Positions 10,577-22,747 of a stretch of DNA of 64,000 bases are shown in pieces (the stretch's first letter is position 1; each line of letters starts with the position of its first letter). The position numbers and the translations under genes are program-made. Source of the DNA: Dipteronia dyeriana (taxonomy: Eukaryota > Streptophyta > Magnoliopsida > Sapindales > Sapindaceae); NCBI GenBank assembly GCA_032871835.1, contig CM065296.1, forward strand, positions 57,554,186 to 57,618,185, in the 5' to 3' direction. The notes under the pieces are model-generated. The model was not told the DNA's origin, did not search any database, and saw nothing but the letters and a program-made list of their open reading frames with translations.

Positions 10577-12680
10577 TTGTCGAAGTCCAGCCGTGACATA
10601 GTAAACCTCATGGTAGAGGGTGATGAAGTCTCCAGTCTCGCTCACGGGAAGCGAGCACGAAAGGATTTTGCTAGCAAGGATTCCCTTCCAAACCCTCAAC
10701 GTCCCCACTCGAATAAAAATGTATCAATCGGGACTGGATTCTTAAATAGACTTGACTAACCTCTGAACTTTATCGATGAGGATTCAGATAAATCGGGGGA
10801 TGTAGTGGCTGGAAGGGCTCGAGATGTGGTTGTTGGTACCTTTCTGAAGGAAATTCTCCCCTATAACTTCAAGGTCATCTCGGATTCTAACATTGACTTG
10901 AAGTCAATTAACCGTTTGAAGGCTAAGTATGGCATCCCCGATAGTGTTTCTATCTCCATTCCTCTTAAGAATTATAATGTCCTTCCTCCTCCAACAGGTA
11001 TGCTCTTGATCGATGTTCCAGCTATCAAAAATGGGGTCAGGCTTCCTTTTCACCCCACCCTTCAACGGGCTCTCAACGCCCTGCAACTAGCTCATCTTCG
11101 GTTAACACCTAGCTTCTGGAGACATTTAATTGGCTTCCTCGTGTTGTCGAGGGAACAATGCTAGCTGAGCATGGTCACCAGGGAACCCAGAGCGGAGAAT
11201 CAGGCCTTATCTTTTAGATTGGCAGCCTTGCTGGCAGACCAAGAGGTTAGTTCTATGCGAAGGCCAAGAACAAGCTCAACCTCATCGTTCCTAGCTCTTC
11301 CAAGAAGGGCCTCTCCTGGAAGGAGGAATGGATCTTGGTATGGGTGATTGGGGAAGCTCGATATATATCGGCGGGCATGAATTCGAGATCCCTAATGCTT
11401 TTAACAAAAAACCCTCATGGAATAGGGATTCTTTGCCTACTGAGTTTGAAACAATCTTAAAGGCTATCATTTCCAGTAACTATTTAAACCTGAACTTTCC
11501 TACCATTGATTCTTTCGATCCTCGTAGGGTGAATTACACATGTGCATCTATGTTGCTTCTCCCAGTAAGTAATAAAAAAAATGAACAATCTTGCTCCCTT
11601 TACACTAGCTAGCTTAGTTCTGACACATTTCTCTCATTTTTTAACCGTTTCTGTTATTGGTCCAGCTTCTTATAAAGTCCAGCAAGCTCAAACGCCTCCC
11701 CTTCCTGTCAGGCCAACCCGAGAAGTCTCCTCGGCTGCATCAGAGAAAGGGGTGCCAACTGTTCCGTCTGTGATTTTACCTGCTCATGTTCCATCATCTC
11801 CCTATCTTTTGGCCAAGATGGCTCTCCTCGCATCGAGGGCTTCTACTGCAGCTGTTACAACCACTATTGCTCATTATTCGGTTGCCCCTCCTGTTGTTTT
11901 CTCTATTTCTGCCACCCTCGTGTTCCGCTTCACTGATGTTTCTTCTCCTCCATCAGAGTCCCCAACCCTTCGAGCTTCGAGAGACCTTGTGGCTGGTGTT
12001 GAGAAGGCTCCCCTCACTCACTCTCAACATCAACCGAGCTCTGCTGGTCAAGACGAAGTCTTAGCGTAGTTTATTACATCCTGCCCATATGGTGGCCTCT
12101 CTAGGATTACTTCAATGCCCGTTGATATTTTACTTGTGGTTGAGGTAATTATCTTCCTTCACCATTACTTGTGGTTGCCAGCTTGATGAATTTCCAACTT
12201 ATGCTTCGTGTCCTACAGGCTTTCAAATTCAACATGGCTATGGGCCACCGAATGGCTTATCTTCATGACCGTGTGGTGAAGGCTGAGGCTGAAGCTATGG
12301 GATTACTTGATCGGGCTCAAACTCTGGTGCAGAAGATGACCTCCAGCCCAAAAGAGATGGAGAAAGAGATGGAGAAAGAGATGGTTGAGATTCAGTGTGA
12401 CTACGAGAGGCTGAAGCTGCCCTTCGACCAAGATACTCTCCAATCTGAACGTCGGGATATATAGAGGGATTCCAACAAAGTGGAGGCTAAGGCACTGGAT
12501 ATCGAAGCCAGAATCTGCATGCTCAGGTGGCCAAGCTATAAGCCGAGGTGGATGCCTCCTTTAATGATGGGTATTTTCATGCCTCCTACCAAGTCGCAAA
12601 AGCTCTCCCTCTTCCCTTTGATCTGTCAGTCATTGCCAACTGGGATAGAGAGGAGATTATGGCCAAATTCGCAAAGATGT
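10577..12680 (+). pseudogene. aORF of gypsy C, 5' part (Transposase_28-like)
   Basis: The start corresponds to the ATG of A and B but reads TTG here, followed by SKSSRDIVNLMVEG. The region at 10805-11164 (KAKYGIPDSVSISIPLK, then LHP-type and FWRHLIGFLVL stretches) resembles the PF04195 domain. After it come TAG codons within AATGCTAGCT (11160) and GGTTAGTTC (11246), then KAKNKLNLIVP, a Pro/Ser/Ala-rich segment (11650-12060) and a coiled-coil-like segment (12230-12460). The reading frame runs up to the insertion point at 12680 and resumes at 27672. Multiple stops and frame changes make it non-functional. The biochemical role of the family is not known to me. Confidence 0.72.
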
Positions 12681-13250
12681 TGTAGGGACAAAACGGTTTA
12701 GAAATGCAACGGAAGCTTGAGAAAAATGAAATAAGGGTTTGCGTATAAATAAAAATTTTCCCTTTTATGCAACGAGAACCTTAACCCTAGATTAACTGAT
12801 GTATATATAAGTATCGTACCTTTTTCGCGTAACGATTGAACAAGAACCGAATTGATTCCGCAAGATCTTCAAATCCAATCACGAACGTGAATCACCTAGT
12901 AGTGTGGGCTCCCATTCTTTAAATTGTATTCCTGAGGATGGAGACAAAGGAAAAATCTTTTCTTTGTTAGTTACAAATATCCTCCAAGAGAAAAATCCAA
13001 GAACGTCCGGTCACTTGTGAATTATCAATCAATTTGATTGAAACTCGCGTAAACCTTGATTCAATGTTGTACACAAAACCCTTTTGAAGTAAAGGATATT
13101 AGTATACTATCGAATATAAAAACGTTCCCTTTTTTTCTCTTCTAGGCCGTATTCACACACACCCTTTATCAATGAGTTGATTGAATTTTGTCTAGAGCAA
13201 AAACTAATTTTTCTCCCTCAAAATTTTCTCTTGCTATTAGAGGTGGGCGC

Positions 13251-13400
13251 GGTTCGGTTCGGTTCGGTTTTGATTAAAACCGAACTGAACCGAAAATATT
13301 TCGATTTACCCAAAAGTGAACCGGTTTAAACCAAATAAGAAATGGTAACCGAACCGAACTGAACTAATTTGAATCGGTTCGGTTCGGTTCGGTTCATTTC
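13251..13400. repeat. Left subterminal CGGTTC/GAACCG array of the hAT
   Basis: Repeated GGTTCGGTTCGGTT and the inverse AACCGAACCGAAC within 160 bp of the left end. A weaker matching array occurs at about 19190-19350. Such clustered short motifs are where hAT transposases bind. 13400-14000 is AT-rich, non-coding, and contains a duplicated stretch near 13790-13860. Confidence 0.75.
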
Positions 13401-14009
13401 GGTTTTGGGCCTAATGGGCCTTTTTTAATTGATGGGCTAAATGAGTTTTTTTAATAATTTTTTACCTTTAATGGATTGTTGTTAGTTGTTACCTTGTTGG
13501 ATTCTAATTTTGGATACAAGTTTGATAAATTTTACTAGCCCAAACCCAAATCAAACATAACTAATAATATTTAAGTTATACTTCATTAAAAAAATCACAA
13601 ATTAAATAAACATGAAATTACATACTACAAACATATCTCCATACAAGACATACATCACTTCACAAGCGACATACCAATTAAAATGTCCAATATAAAAAGT
13701 AAAAACTTTAAATCATAAATACAAACTCCAAATAAATACTACTGTCCAAATACAAACTCCAAATAAATACTCCAAAGAAATACTACAATCCAAATCCAAA
13801 CTTAAAATCAAAATTATAAAATAAATCTAAATCCAAACTTAAAATCAAAATTATAAAATAAACAAGACTGCTAGGCTTTCTTGCATGGCTGCATTCATAA
13901 ATAAAATAATAATTAGTAATGTCAGTTAAATAAGTAAGTTGCATCCATGCTATCAAACAATTATATGCATATACAAACAATTAAAGGCCTACCTTCATAG
14001 CTTCATTAA

Positions 14010-14867
14010 TCATCCTTCCTTATTTTTATCCTCCATAGAAACATTTGTCACTCCACTTTCATACTCTACATTTAAGATTAAAACAAAAAAGAATAAACAA
14101 TAAACTTTCATAGTAATATATAACATTAATAAAATATAAACAAATTTGATAATTCAACCTAAATATTAAATGTTTACCGGTTTCAACATTGATATAATGT
14201 TCTAATAAATGAACCGATTCATCTTGATTTTGAGCATGCTTTTGAACAACACGCGGTTCAGCAATAGGGCAAGTTGCTTGCAACCAATTTCCAGTCAAAA
14301 TTAACCCCTCAACTATTTTAGGAGTCAAAGAACTCCTAAATGGATCAAGAATGCGACCACTAGTGCTAAATGCGGACTCAGAAGTAACTGTTGAAACCGG
14401 CATTGCAAACACATCTCTTGCAACCGTTGATAATATAGGAAACTTCAGTAAAGAATTCTTCCACCAAGCCAAAACATCAAACCTCTCATTCAATTTCTCA
14501 GCACGCTCCAACAAATACAAATCCACCCATCTTTTCCCTTTATTAATATCTTCGTCTTGTTGCTTCATTCCCCACAAACTATCATCTTGATAAGTTGCCT
14601 TTAACCTACTGATTTGTAAGTCATCATTAGGTCCACCACCAACTCCAAATGAGAACACATCATTGGTTTGCTTTGCACCCCCACCCGAACTACCATAAAA
14701 TCTGTTATACCATTCATACAAGTCTAACAACACACCTTTCAACTTAAAAATCATGGATTCAGATTCTTCCACACCAAAAATGGAATCAAACTGAAACTTC
14801 ACATAACCCAATTTGTACCTTGGGTCAAGAACAACTTCCAAGATTAACAAGTTATTGGTTTTATCTA

Positions 14868-14900
<33 letters not shown>

Positions 14901-16338
14901 AATACTTGTCGAATTTTTGCTGCATACTCAAAGCAATTTTACTCACAAGCGGATCTCTTTCAGTGGTTACTGAATTTAGTTGATTACGAATTGTGCACCA
15001 ACTCTTAAAATAAATGTTGGATGTCACACGTAAAGATGCACTAAAATCCAAGGTAATATCATAAAAAGTTGCTAAGAAATTAATAAATATCTTGGCATTA
15101 TCCCAATCATCAAAATTCGGGGGTCCAATCCGCTTATGGTCATTTTCATCATCTCTAAAATAGTTCACATATTGAATATCTTCCTCTCCCAATCGCTCAA
15201 ATGCTTTTCTAAGCTTCACTGCACTTTCCAACATCAAGTAAGTTGAATTCCACCTAGTAGGAACATCTAGCACTACCAACCCCTTAGTCCCAATCTTCTC
15301 ATGTGCAACAGCTTTTTTAAATCGTTCTAGTCTACTTGGAGAAGATTTCACAAATTTCACTGCATTACGAATTGCTACAATTGAGTCATGCAAATTTTTC
15401 AACCCATCACCGACTATTAGATTTAGGATGTGTGCACAACACCGTACATGCAAGTACTTGCCCCCTAAAACCGCTCCATCATCTTGCCAACTATTTAATT
15501 TCCTAATCACATAACCAATGGCTGTGGTGTTTGCAGTTGCATTATCCACGGCTATTGTGAAAACTTTATCAATACCCCACTCAATCAAGACATTCTCAAT
15601 ACACTTTCCAATTGAATCTCCCTTATGATCAACTATTTGACTAAAGCTCATAATCCTTTTCTGCAGCTGCCAATCATAATCAATAAAATGAGCAGTGACA
15701 ACCATGTAGTTAATATTTTGTATTGATGTCCACGTGTCTGTGGTTAGACAAACCCTCACCTTACTCCGATTAAAATACTTCTTCAACTTAATCTTCTCAT
15801 CAATGTATAACTGATACAACTCTCTAACAATGGTTCTCCTAGATGGGAGATCATATAGAGGACAAAGTTCAAAGCAAAACCTACGGAATCCTCGATTCTC
15901 AACAAATCTAAATGGTAATTCATCAAGTATCAACATTTCTGCTAAGGCTCTCTTACATTTCAGCTGATCAAATTTTGATACCCCTAAACTACTCCCAAAA
16001 CCTGATAAAGGTGGTTGTTTCACCAACACTTTTTGTGTTGGATCTACAGGCCGATATTTTTTACGCCGTTTAACAATATGTGTGTTCATATTTGTTGTGC
16101 TACAACCCGAGTCAAATGCATAAGAATCACCACAATACTTGCATCTAGCTCTTTTCTTCCGTTCTTGACTAACATATTCTTCAAAATGTACCTAACATTG
16201 TGACTTTTTTTTCCCTTTCCTACCACCTACCCGTATACCCTTTGAATTCTTCCCCTTTCCAATGGAGCTAGAATTCTCTAAGGTCTCATGACCCGAGTCA
16301 CTACTCCCCTCCATTGAATCAACATGATCAATCTCCAT
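14010..16338 (-). pseudogene. hAT transposase, BED-finger RICESLEEPER type, two nonsense codons
   Basis: This would cut and paste the hAT element in the nucleus. One frame runs from ATG 16338 to about 14178. Residues 1-50 are Ser/Gly/Lys-rich. A BED zinc finger follows at about residues 49-83 (HFEEYV, RCKYCG, THIVKR), then an RNase H-fold core with TTDTWTS and VDNATANT, CCAHILNLIV, TRWNSTYLML, LDPRYKLGYV, and the C-terminal hAT dimerisation domain (WWKNS, FPILSTVARDVFAMPVST, ESAFSTSGR). Two in-frame stops occur, TAG at 16192-16194 and TGA at 14899-14901, both where the family usually has Trp. The TGA is followed by nine in-frame GGG codons from a 29-base C run. A likely intron (about 14066-14177) leads to a short last exon ending at 14010. 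Confidence 0.88.
14870..14898. repeat. Run of 29 C inside the transposase frame
   Basis: An uninterrupted poly-C (poly-G on the coding strand). As written its length keeps the frame, adding nine Gly codons right after the TGA. Homopolymers this long are often mis-sized in assemblies. Confidence 0.9.
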
Positions 16339-16429
16339 ATATCCACAATTTTATATACAAATAAAAAACTAAAATAACTAAAATAACTAAAACCAATAGA
16401 ATATTCTATTTACTAATTGTGATTTGTGA

Positions 16430-18062
16430 GATAATGTAATTAAGCATATATCAAATAGAATTCAAGCTACCACACATCACTACCACACATCAACAAGTTA
16501 TCCATAACCCAATTTATACCATAATCCATATCCACAGCCCACAACACATTTATATCAACAACTCAACAAGTTATCCACACGGACCACAACCAATTTATAT
16601 TTTATACCATATCCACAACCTACATCACATATTACCTATATATCAAATAGAATTCACCTTTAACAATTACCCATATCAAAGTATAATGTAATTAAACATA
16701 TAACAAATAAAATCCACTTTTATTGATTATCCATATCAAAGTATATCTCAATCTCTCACTGTGAAAACAGAAAATCTGCACAAAACAAATAAATATTCCA
16801 CTATACTCAAACATTTCAAGCTACCACACATCACTACCACACATCAACAAGTTATCCACAACCCAATTTATACCATAATCCATATCCATAACCCACAACA
16901 CATTTATATCAACAACTTAACAAGTTATCCACAAGGACCACAACCAATTTATATTTTATACCATATCCACAACCTACATCACATATTACATATATATCAA
17001 ATAGAATCCACTTTTAACAATTACCCATATCAAAGTATAATGTAATTAAACATATATCAAATAGAATTCACTTTTATCGATTATCCATATCAAAGTATAT
17101 CTCAATCTCTCATTGTAAAAACAGAAAATCTGCCCAAAACAAATAAATATTCCACTATACTCAAACATTTCAAGCTACCACACATCACTACCACACATCA
17201 ACAAGTTATCCACAACCCAATTTATACCATAATCCATATCCACAACCCATAACACATTTATATCAACAACTCAACATGTTATCCACAAGGACCACAACCA
17301 ATTTATATTTTATACCATATCCACAACCTACATCACATATTACATATATATCAAATAGAATTCACTTTTAACAATTACCCATATCAAAGTATAATGTAAT
17401 TAAACATATAAAATATAAAATCCACTTTTATCGATTATCCATATCAAAGTATATCTCAATCTCTCACTGTGAAAACAGAAAATCTGCCCAAAACAAATAA
17501 ATATTCCACTATACTCAAACATTTCAAGCTACCACACATCACTACCACACATCAACAAGTTATCCACAACCCAATTTATACCATAATCCATATCCACAAC
17601 CCACAACACATTTATATCAACAACTCAACAAGTTATCCACAAGGACCACAAACAATTTATATTTTATACCATATCTACAACCTACATCACATATTACATA
17701 TATATAAAATAGAATTCACTTTTAACAATTACCCATATCAAAGTATAATGTAATTAAACATATAACAAATAAAATCCACTTTTATCGATTATCCATATCA
17801 AAGTATATCTCAATCTCTCACTGTGAAAACAGAAAATCTGTCCAAAACAAATAAATATTCCACTATACTCAAACATTTCAAGCTACCACACATCACTACC
17901 ACACATCAACAAGTTATCCACAACCCAATTTATACCATAATCCATATCCACAAACCACAACACATTTATATCAACAACTCAACAAGTTATCCACAAGGAC
18001 CACAACCAATTTATATTTTATACCATATCCACAACCTACATCACATATTACATATATATCAA
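16430..18062. repeat. 354-bp tandem repeat in the hAT 5' region, about 4.6 copies
   Basis: Units repeat with spacing of about 354 bp: the segment ATCTCAATCTCTCACTGTGAA recurs near 16748, 17101, 17455 and 17809. Each holds several ACAAGTTATCCACA-type motifs. The first unit is shortened. The array lies between the transposase start and the right end of the transposon, so it is probably leader or intron sequence. Small reading frames in it repeat with the unit and are not genes. Confidence 0.9.
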
Positions 18063-18304
18063 AAAATCAACAAGTTATCCAGAATCCACAGCACATATAC
18101 ATCCCACAACTCATATATTTTTGTTTTCCTAAAAATAATAAATAACAGTATAAACAATTAACCTGCATAAAGCCAACAACCAACACATCAGAGAAATGTA
18201 ATATCCAAATCGACAAGTCCAAAACTCAAAATTATTCGACTTAAGCCAGAATAAATAAATGAAGAATAGCTGGAGAAGAAAACAACTAACCAAATAAGCA
18301 ATGA

Positions 18305-18680
18305 GAGGCAATGAGCTTAAAGAATGCAAACCTGAAACCAGCAATAGAAGAAAAAGATTCAATTTTTAATATTTTAAACTGGAGAGTATACACATCAGTT
18401 TCAACACTGATAATACATTAATAATACATTGAGTTATTTGCATAAGATTGTATTGCTAGTTTATGAAGTTAGTGAATAACCCTTTTCTCCATTGTTGGCA
18501 ATGAATAACTCTTATATAGCAGGAGTGTGCGGCAGTGAGCTTAAAGAATGCAAACCACTAACCAGCAATAGAAGAAAACTATTCAATTTTTAATATTTTA
18601 AAATGGAGAGTATACACATTAGTTTCAACACTGATAATACATTAATAATACAGTAAGATTGAGTTATTTGCATAAGTCAG
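18305..18680. repeat. Imperfect direct duplication within the hAT
   Basis: The block beginning GGCAATGAGCTTAAAGAATG (about 18307-18446) recurs at about 18532-18678 with a few changes and small indels. Both copies contain TTCAATTTTTAATATTTTAAA and TTCAACACTGATAATACATT. Confidence 0.8.
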
Positions 18681-18869
18681 TACAGAGTACCAAGTGTATT
18701 ATTATACTGGCATAGAATTAATAAATGAAGAATACCGGTATCGAATGTGTAAAAAAATAAGACAAAAACAAAAGTTACAAAATTACCAGATCGGAGACGA
18801 GCAGAAAGTTAGTTGGTGAAGATGACCAGATCGGAGAAGAACGGCTCTCCGACGAAGATGAGAAGCTGA

Positions 18870-19090
18870 GATGACAGGCGAAGAGTGGAGACGAGCAGTG
18901 GTCGACTAAAAGAGAGGTGAGCAGCCATTGTTGGTGAGCAGCGGTCGATTGAAAGAGAGGTGAGAATCAGTGAGAGGTGAGCAGCTGTGAGAGGTGAGCA
19001 GCGGTCGACTGAAAGAGAGGTGAGCAGCAGTCGACTGAAAGAGAGGTGAGCAGCACCGCGGTGAGAGGTCAGAGGTTAGCAGCGGTCGAA
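18870..19090. repeat. GAGAGGTGAGCAG-type short repeats, right side of the hAT
   Basis: Irregular direct repeats of GAAAGAGAGGTGAGCAGC with GGTCGACTGA between them. This is the most GC-rich part of the transposon. It may be the 5' end of the transposase transcript region; I see no ORF. Confidence 0.7.
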
Positions 19091-19448
19091 AGAGATGTCA
19101 GATGAAGAATAAAAGTCTGAAAGAGTGAAAGAAATGAAATTGGTTGGGGTTAGAGATTTTGTTTTTTTTTTTTAACTCATATATATACGGTTCAGCGGTT
19201 CAAACCAGTTTTTGATGAAACAAACCGGTTTGAACAGAATTTTTTTCGGTTTTTTATTTGTTAAACCTGTTTGAACCGAATTAATTCGATGAACCGAACC
19301 GAACACCCATTTTTTGGATCGGTTCGAATCGGTTCGGTTTGGTTTCGAACCTAGTGCCCACCTCTACTTGCTATGCCAAATTATCTCTTGAAAATTACCT
19401 AGGCATGGCCGAAATTTTCATCATAGAATTCATAGGGCTGGCCGAAAA

Positions 19449-19449
<1 letters not shown>

Positions 19450-19505
<56 letters not shown>
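19450..19505. repeat. CA then TA microsatellite in the C1 LTR
   Basis: A run of about 20 CA units followed by TA units. The partner LTR has the same compound repeat at 25818-25886 with a longer TA part. Confidence 0.85.
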
Positions 19506-21278
19506 AGATCATAAATCCTTTCCTAAGAAGGATTTACTTGGTTTGCAAGAATCCTTTCCGTAGGTGGATTTATTTGGTAGTTAAGAATCTTTATCTTAAA
19601 GAAATTCTATCCTTTTGTATATATATATGGGCTGGCCGAATTTTATATGATATAGATTAGGATCACAAATCCTTTCCTAAGAAGGATTACTTGGTAGTTA
19701 AGAATCCTTTCCTTAGGTAGATTTACTTGGTGGTTAAGAATCCTTAGCAAAAAGGAATTCTATCCTAACACCAACACTCCTAATCCAACTCAAAAGTGTA
19801 TTTGTAACCATATTACAGACTTCCTAATTTGATTAGATAAATAATTCCATTTATTTATCTACTTATCAAATATAGTCTTTAACATTAACTATACTACCAA
19901 CAATAGTATAGTTTTAGGAGACCATCTCCTATTAGGAAAAGATTTTGACTTTTAATTAAATAATTAATTAATCAACAAATTAATTAATTTCCATTTAATT
20001 AAATAATAATAAAATAAAAATAATATATATAAGCTATTCACCATAGCCATTGCCGCCCATACCTAGTATAAAGGCCATATATTATTTTTCTTATTTTATT
20101 AAATCCATTGGACCTTAATAAAAGGTCCACATGTGAACTAGATCTATTCTTACAAAAAGAAACAAGTTCACATGCCTTATTACAATTCTAGATGGACCCT
20201 TAAATTGGTCCTGTAGAATATATCAATTGATCCATGCAAGTTCGTGTGGATTGAGGATCTTGGCGGGCTATCTAAATTTAACCTCCAATAGACACAACCC
20301 AATCACAATCAACAAATGATTCACTTAGGTCCAATCTATTTAATTTTAGTTCATTCCACTAAAGAACTAAAATTGAACTCTTAAATAAAGATAGAATAAG
20401 TTGATGCTACTCATTCATACTCTAGACAACCTTATTGGAGAAAATGTATCCTCGTGAAGAATACCAGTAATTGCCAAGAGCTCATAGACCGTCTATAGCT
20501 CTCCAAGTTACCATATTTACTCATATGACCAAATTTTGAACTTGGATATTTTGACTTATCCAGAAGCCATGTTTCAATAGACACTATTGAACGTTAAGAT
20601 TTAATATCCAATACCTCAAAACATCCATATGATGGTATCTACTCTCATTCAATAAATAGAGCCACGATGTCCATATCTATAAATGAAGTCCTCTATCGAT
20701 TAACAAATGAATACCACCAAACTATCGAAGATAGACTATGCTATATAATCGTACTCATTGATAGCTCAAATGATAACATTTGCAACCATAAGTCCATCAT
20801 TTATCTCAGGATTGAGATAGACTCTCCGGTTGTCTTCAAATGAAAACTTTTATCTGTTGACGGTTCTAGATAAAGTATTTCATTTTGATCCTATTCAATG
20901 CACCCGGTGCAGTAGATTCTTTTACCCAAAGACACCACACTTTGATGATTTTAGACTCATCATAACACATTTGATCCCACTCAAATGCTAGCAAAAGAAT
21001 CTACAACTTTGACAAGATAAAGGTGCCCAACCTTCTATCTTAAGTTGTGAATATTATTCAAGACTAACTAAAGAATTATGTCTACCTCATACATATCTAG
21101 ATGTATGAACAATTCTTCTTTTCTCATAGTCTTTTGACCTTATGATTATTTACTTTTGACATTTATAATAATTATACTATAAATGCTATAAGATTTGTTA
21201 AACTAGAAACCACTTTATTCATATGAAAAGATTGTTAATTACAATATTACACTCTTGCTTTCGAGCATAATCCTAACA

Positions 21279-21290
21279 ATCTCCCACCTG
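21279..21290 (-). promoter_or_regulatory. Polypurine tract of copia I
   Basis: On the minus strand AGGTGGGAGAT sits directly before the 3' LTR start TGTTAGG at 21278. This is the expected position of the plus-strand primer. Confidence 0.65.
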
Positions 21291-21292
21291 TT

Positions 21293-22747
21293 CTATAGCA
21301 AATGTGTCATATCTCTCATCCTCATGTTCTTTAGATGCCCATCAAAACTCTTTTGAGGATGAGCCTTTGTAAAGGGATCCGCTAGATTTTCTGCTGATGC
21401 GATCTTGGTAATTGTCACGTCACCTCTATGCACAATTTCCCTTAGCAGGTGATACTTTCTTTCAATGTGTTTCGCTCTCTTATGACTTTTTGGTTCTCTC
21501 GAATCAGCCACTGCTCCACTATTGTCACAAAAGATAGTGATCCGCTTATTCGCTTCAGGAACCACTTCCAAGTCAATTAAGAATTGGTGGAGCTAGACAA
21601 CCTCTTTAGCAGCCTTGCATGTGACAATATACTCGGCTTCCATGGTGGAATCAGCAATACAAGATTGCTTGATACTCCTCCATATTACTGCCCCTCCTGT
21701 AATAGTAAACACAGATCCTGATGTCGATCTTCTGAAGTCAGAATCTGACTGAAAATCAGAATATGTATACCCAACGTGAATTAAATCCCCTCAAGAGTAT
21801 ACAAGTATATAATCTCTCATTCTCCTAAGATACTTGAAAATATGTTTGACTGCCGTCCAGTGATCAGGACCAGGTTTCGATTGAAACCTGCTAACTATGC
21901 CTACAACAAAACAAATATTTGGTATAGTACAGAGCATTACATACATTAGACTTCTAACTGCTGATGCATATGGAACCCTACTCATGAATTGCTTTTCATG
22001 CTCATTCTTAGGAACTTGTTCCTTAGTAAGTTTGATTCCATGCCTGAAAGGTAACATACCTTTCTTGGAATCTTGCATGAAGAACCTAAACAAGATTTTA
22101 TCTATGTATGAAGCTTGGGATAATGCAATCGTTCTATTCTTTCTATCCCTTATGACTTGGATACCAAGAATATAACTTGATTCTCATATGTCCTTCATAT
22201 CAAATTGTTTTGCTAACCATTCTTTTATTGATGTCAATACACCTACATCATTTCCAATGAGTAGTATATCATCAACGTAAAGAACTAGGAAAACCAACTT
22301 ATCCCCTTTAATCCTTTTGTATACACAAGGTTCATCAAGGTTTTGAATAAATCCAAAACCTTTAACGTCTTGATCGAACCTTATGTTCTAGGATCTGGAT
22401 GCTTGCTTCAATCCATATATGTATCTTTGCAACTTGCATACCCTTTCCTCTTGGCCCTTTTCAATGAATCCTTCTGGTTGAATCATGTAGATGCTTTCGT
22501 CAAGACTTCCATTAAGGAAAGTTGTCTTGATGTCCATTTGCCAAATTTCTAGGTCTAGAGATGCAGCAATGGATAAGAGTATCCTAATGGATTTAAGCAT
22601 GGCCACAGGAGAGAAGGTTTCTTCATAATCAATACCTTCATTCTGTGTGTAACCTTTAGCTACCAATCTAGCCTTAAGGGTTTCCACCTTTCCATCCAAT
22701 CCTCTTTTCCTCTTGTATACCCACTTGCACCCGATGTGTTTTATCCC
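21293..22747 (-). pseudogene. Copia I reverse transcriptase and RNase H remnant
   Basis: Going along the minus strand, 22699-22388 carries the copia RT palm start (KARLVAKGYTQNEGIDYEET, then QMDIKTTFLNG and IYGLKQASRS). The catalytic YVDD is intact at about 22270-22290. 22093-21791 carries the RT thumb (PYASAVRSLMYVML), and the end carries RNase H with ADSTMEAEYIV near 21640-21660, CDNSGAVA and ERKYHLLREIV. At least four breaks (in-frame stops or frame shifts) separate the pieces. The protein would copy element RNA into DNA in cytoplasmic particles. I do not assign a copia lineage with confidence. Confidence 0.85.

Larger units (their letters stand above)
13239..19366 (-). mobile_element. hAT DNA transposon (6128 bp)
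   Basis: The terminal inverted repeat TAGAGGTGGGC occurs at both ends, flanked by perfect 8-bp duplications CTTGCTAT (13231-13238 and 19367-19374), the usual hAT duplication length. The partner LTR at about 25733 has the site once, giving an empty-site control. Both ends are rich in GGTTCGG/CCGAACC motifs (about 13251-13400 and 19190-19350), typical subterminal transposase-binding arrays of hAT elements. Inside are a BED-hAT transposase on the minus strand (16338-14010) and, between it and the right end, a 354-bp tandem repeat block, a 225-bp-spaced duplication and a GAGAGGTGAGCAG-rich segment. Confidence 0.93.
12681..21278 (-). repeat. 3' LTR of copia I, interrupted by the hAT element
   Basis: The LTR proper is 12681-13238 plus 19375-21278. 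The two pieces join to match 25186-27666 with one CTTGCTAT. Differences from the other LTR are scattered single-base changes, microsatellite length and small indels, which would allow the insertion to be dated. No gene is visible in either piece. Confidence 0.9.

Noticed and set aside
11155..11250. TAG recoding or read-through as an explanation for shared stops in aORFs
   Set aside because: Other stops and frame shifts in the same ORFs are not shared, so simple decay or shared ancestry is enough.
16761..18161. Four similar small reading frames (94-112 residues) starting MKTEN
   Set aside because: They recur with the 354-bp tandem unit, have low-complexity His/Ile/Tyr composition and no family signature; they are by-products of the repeat.
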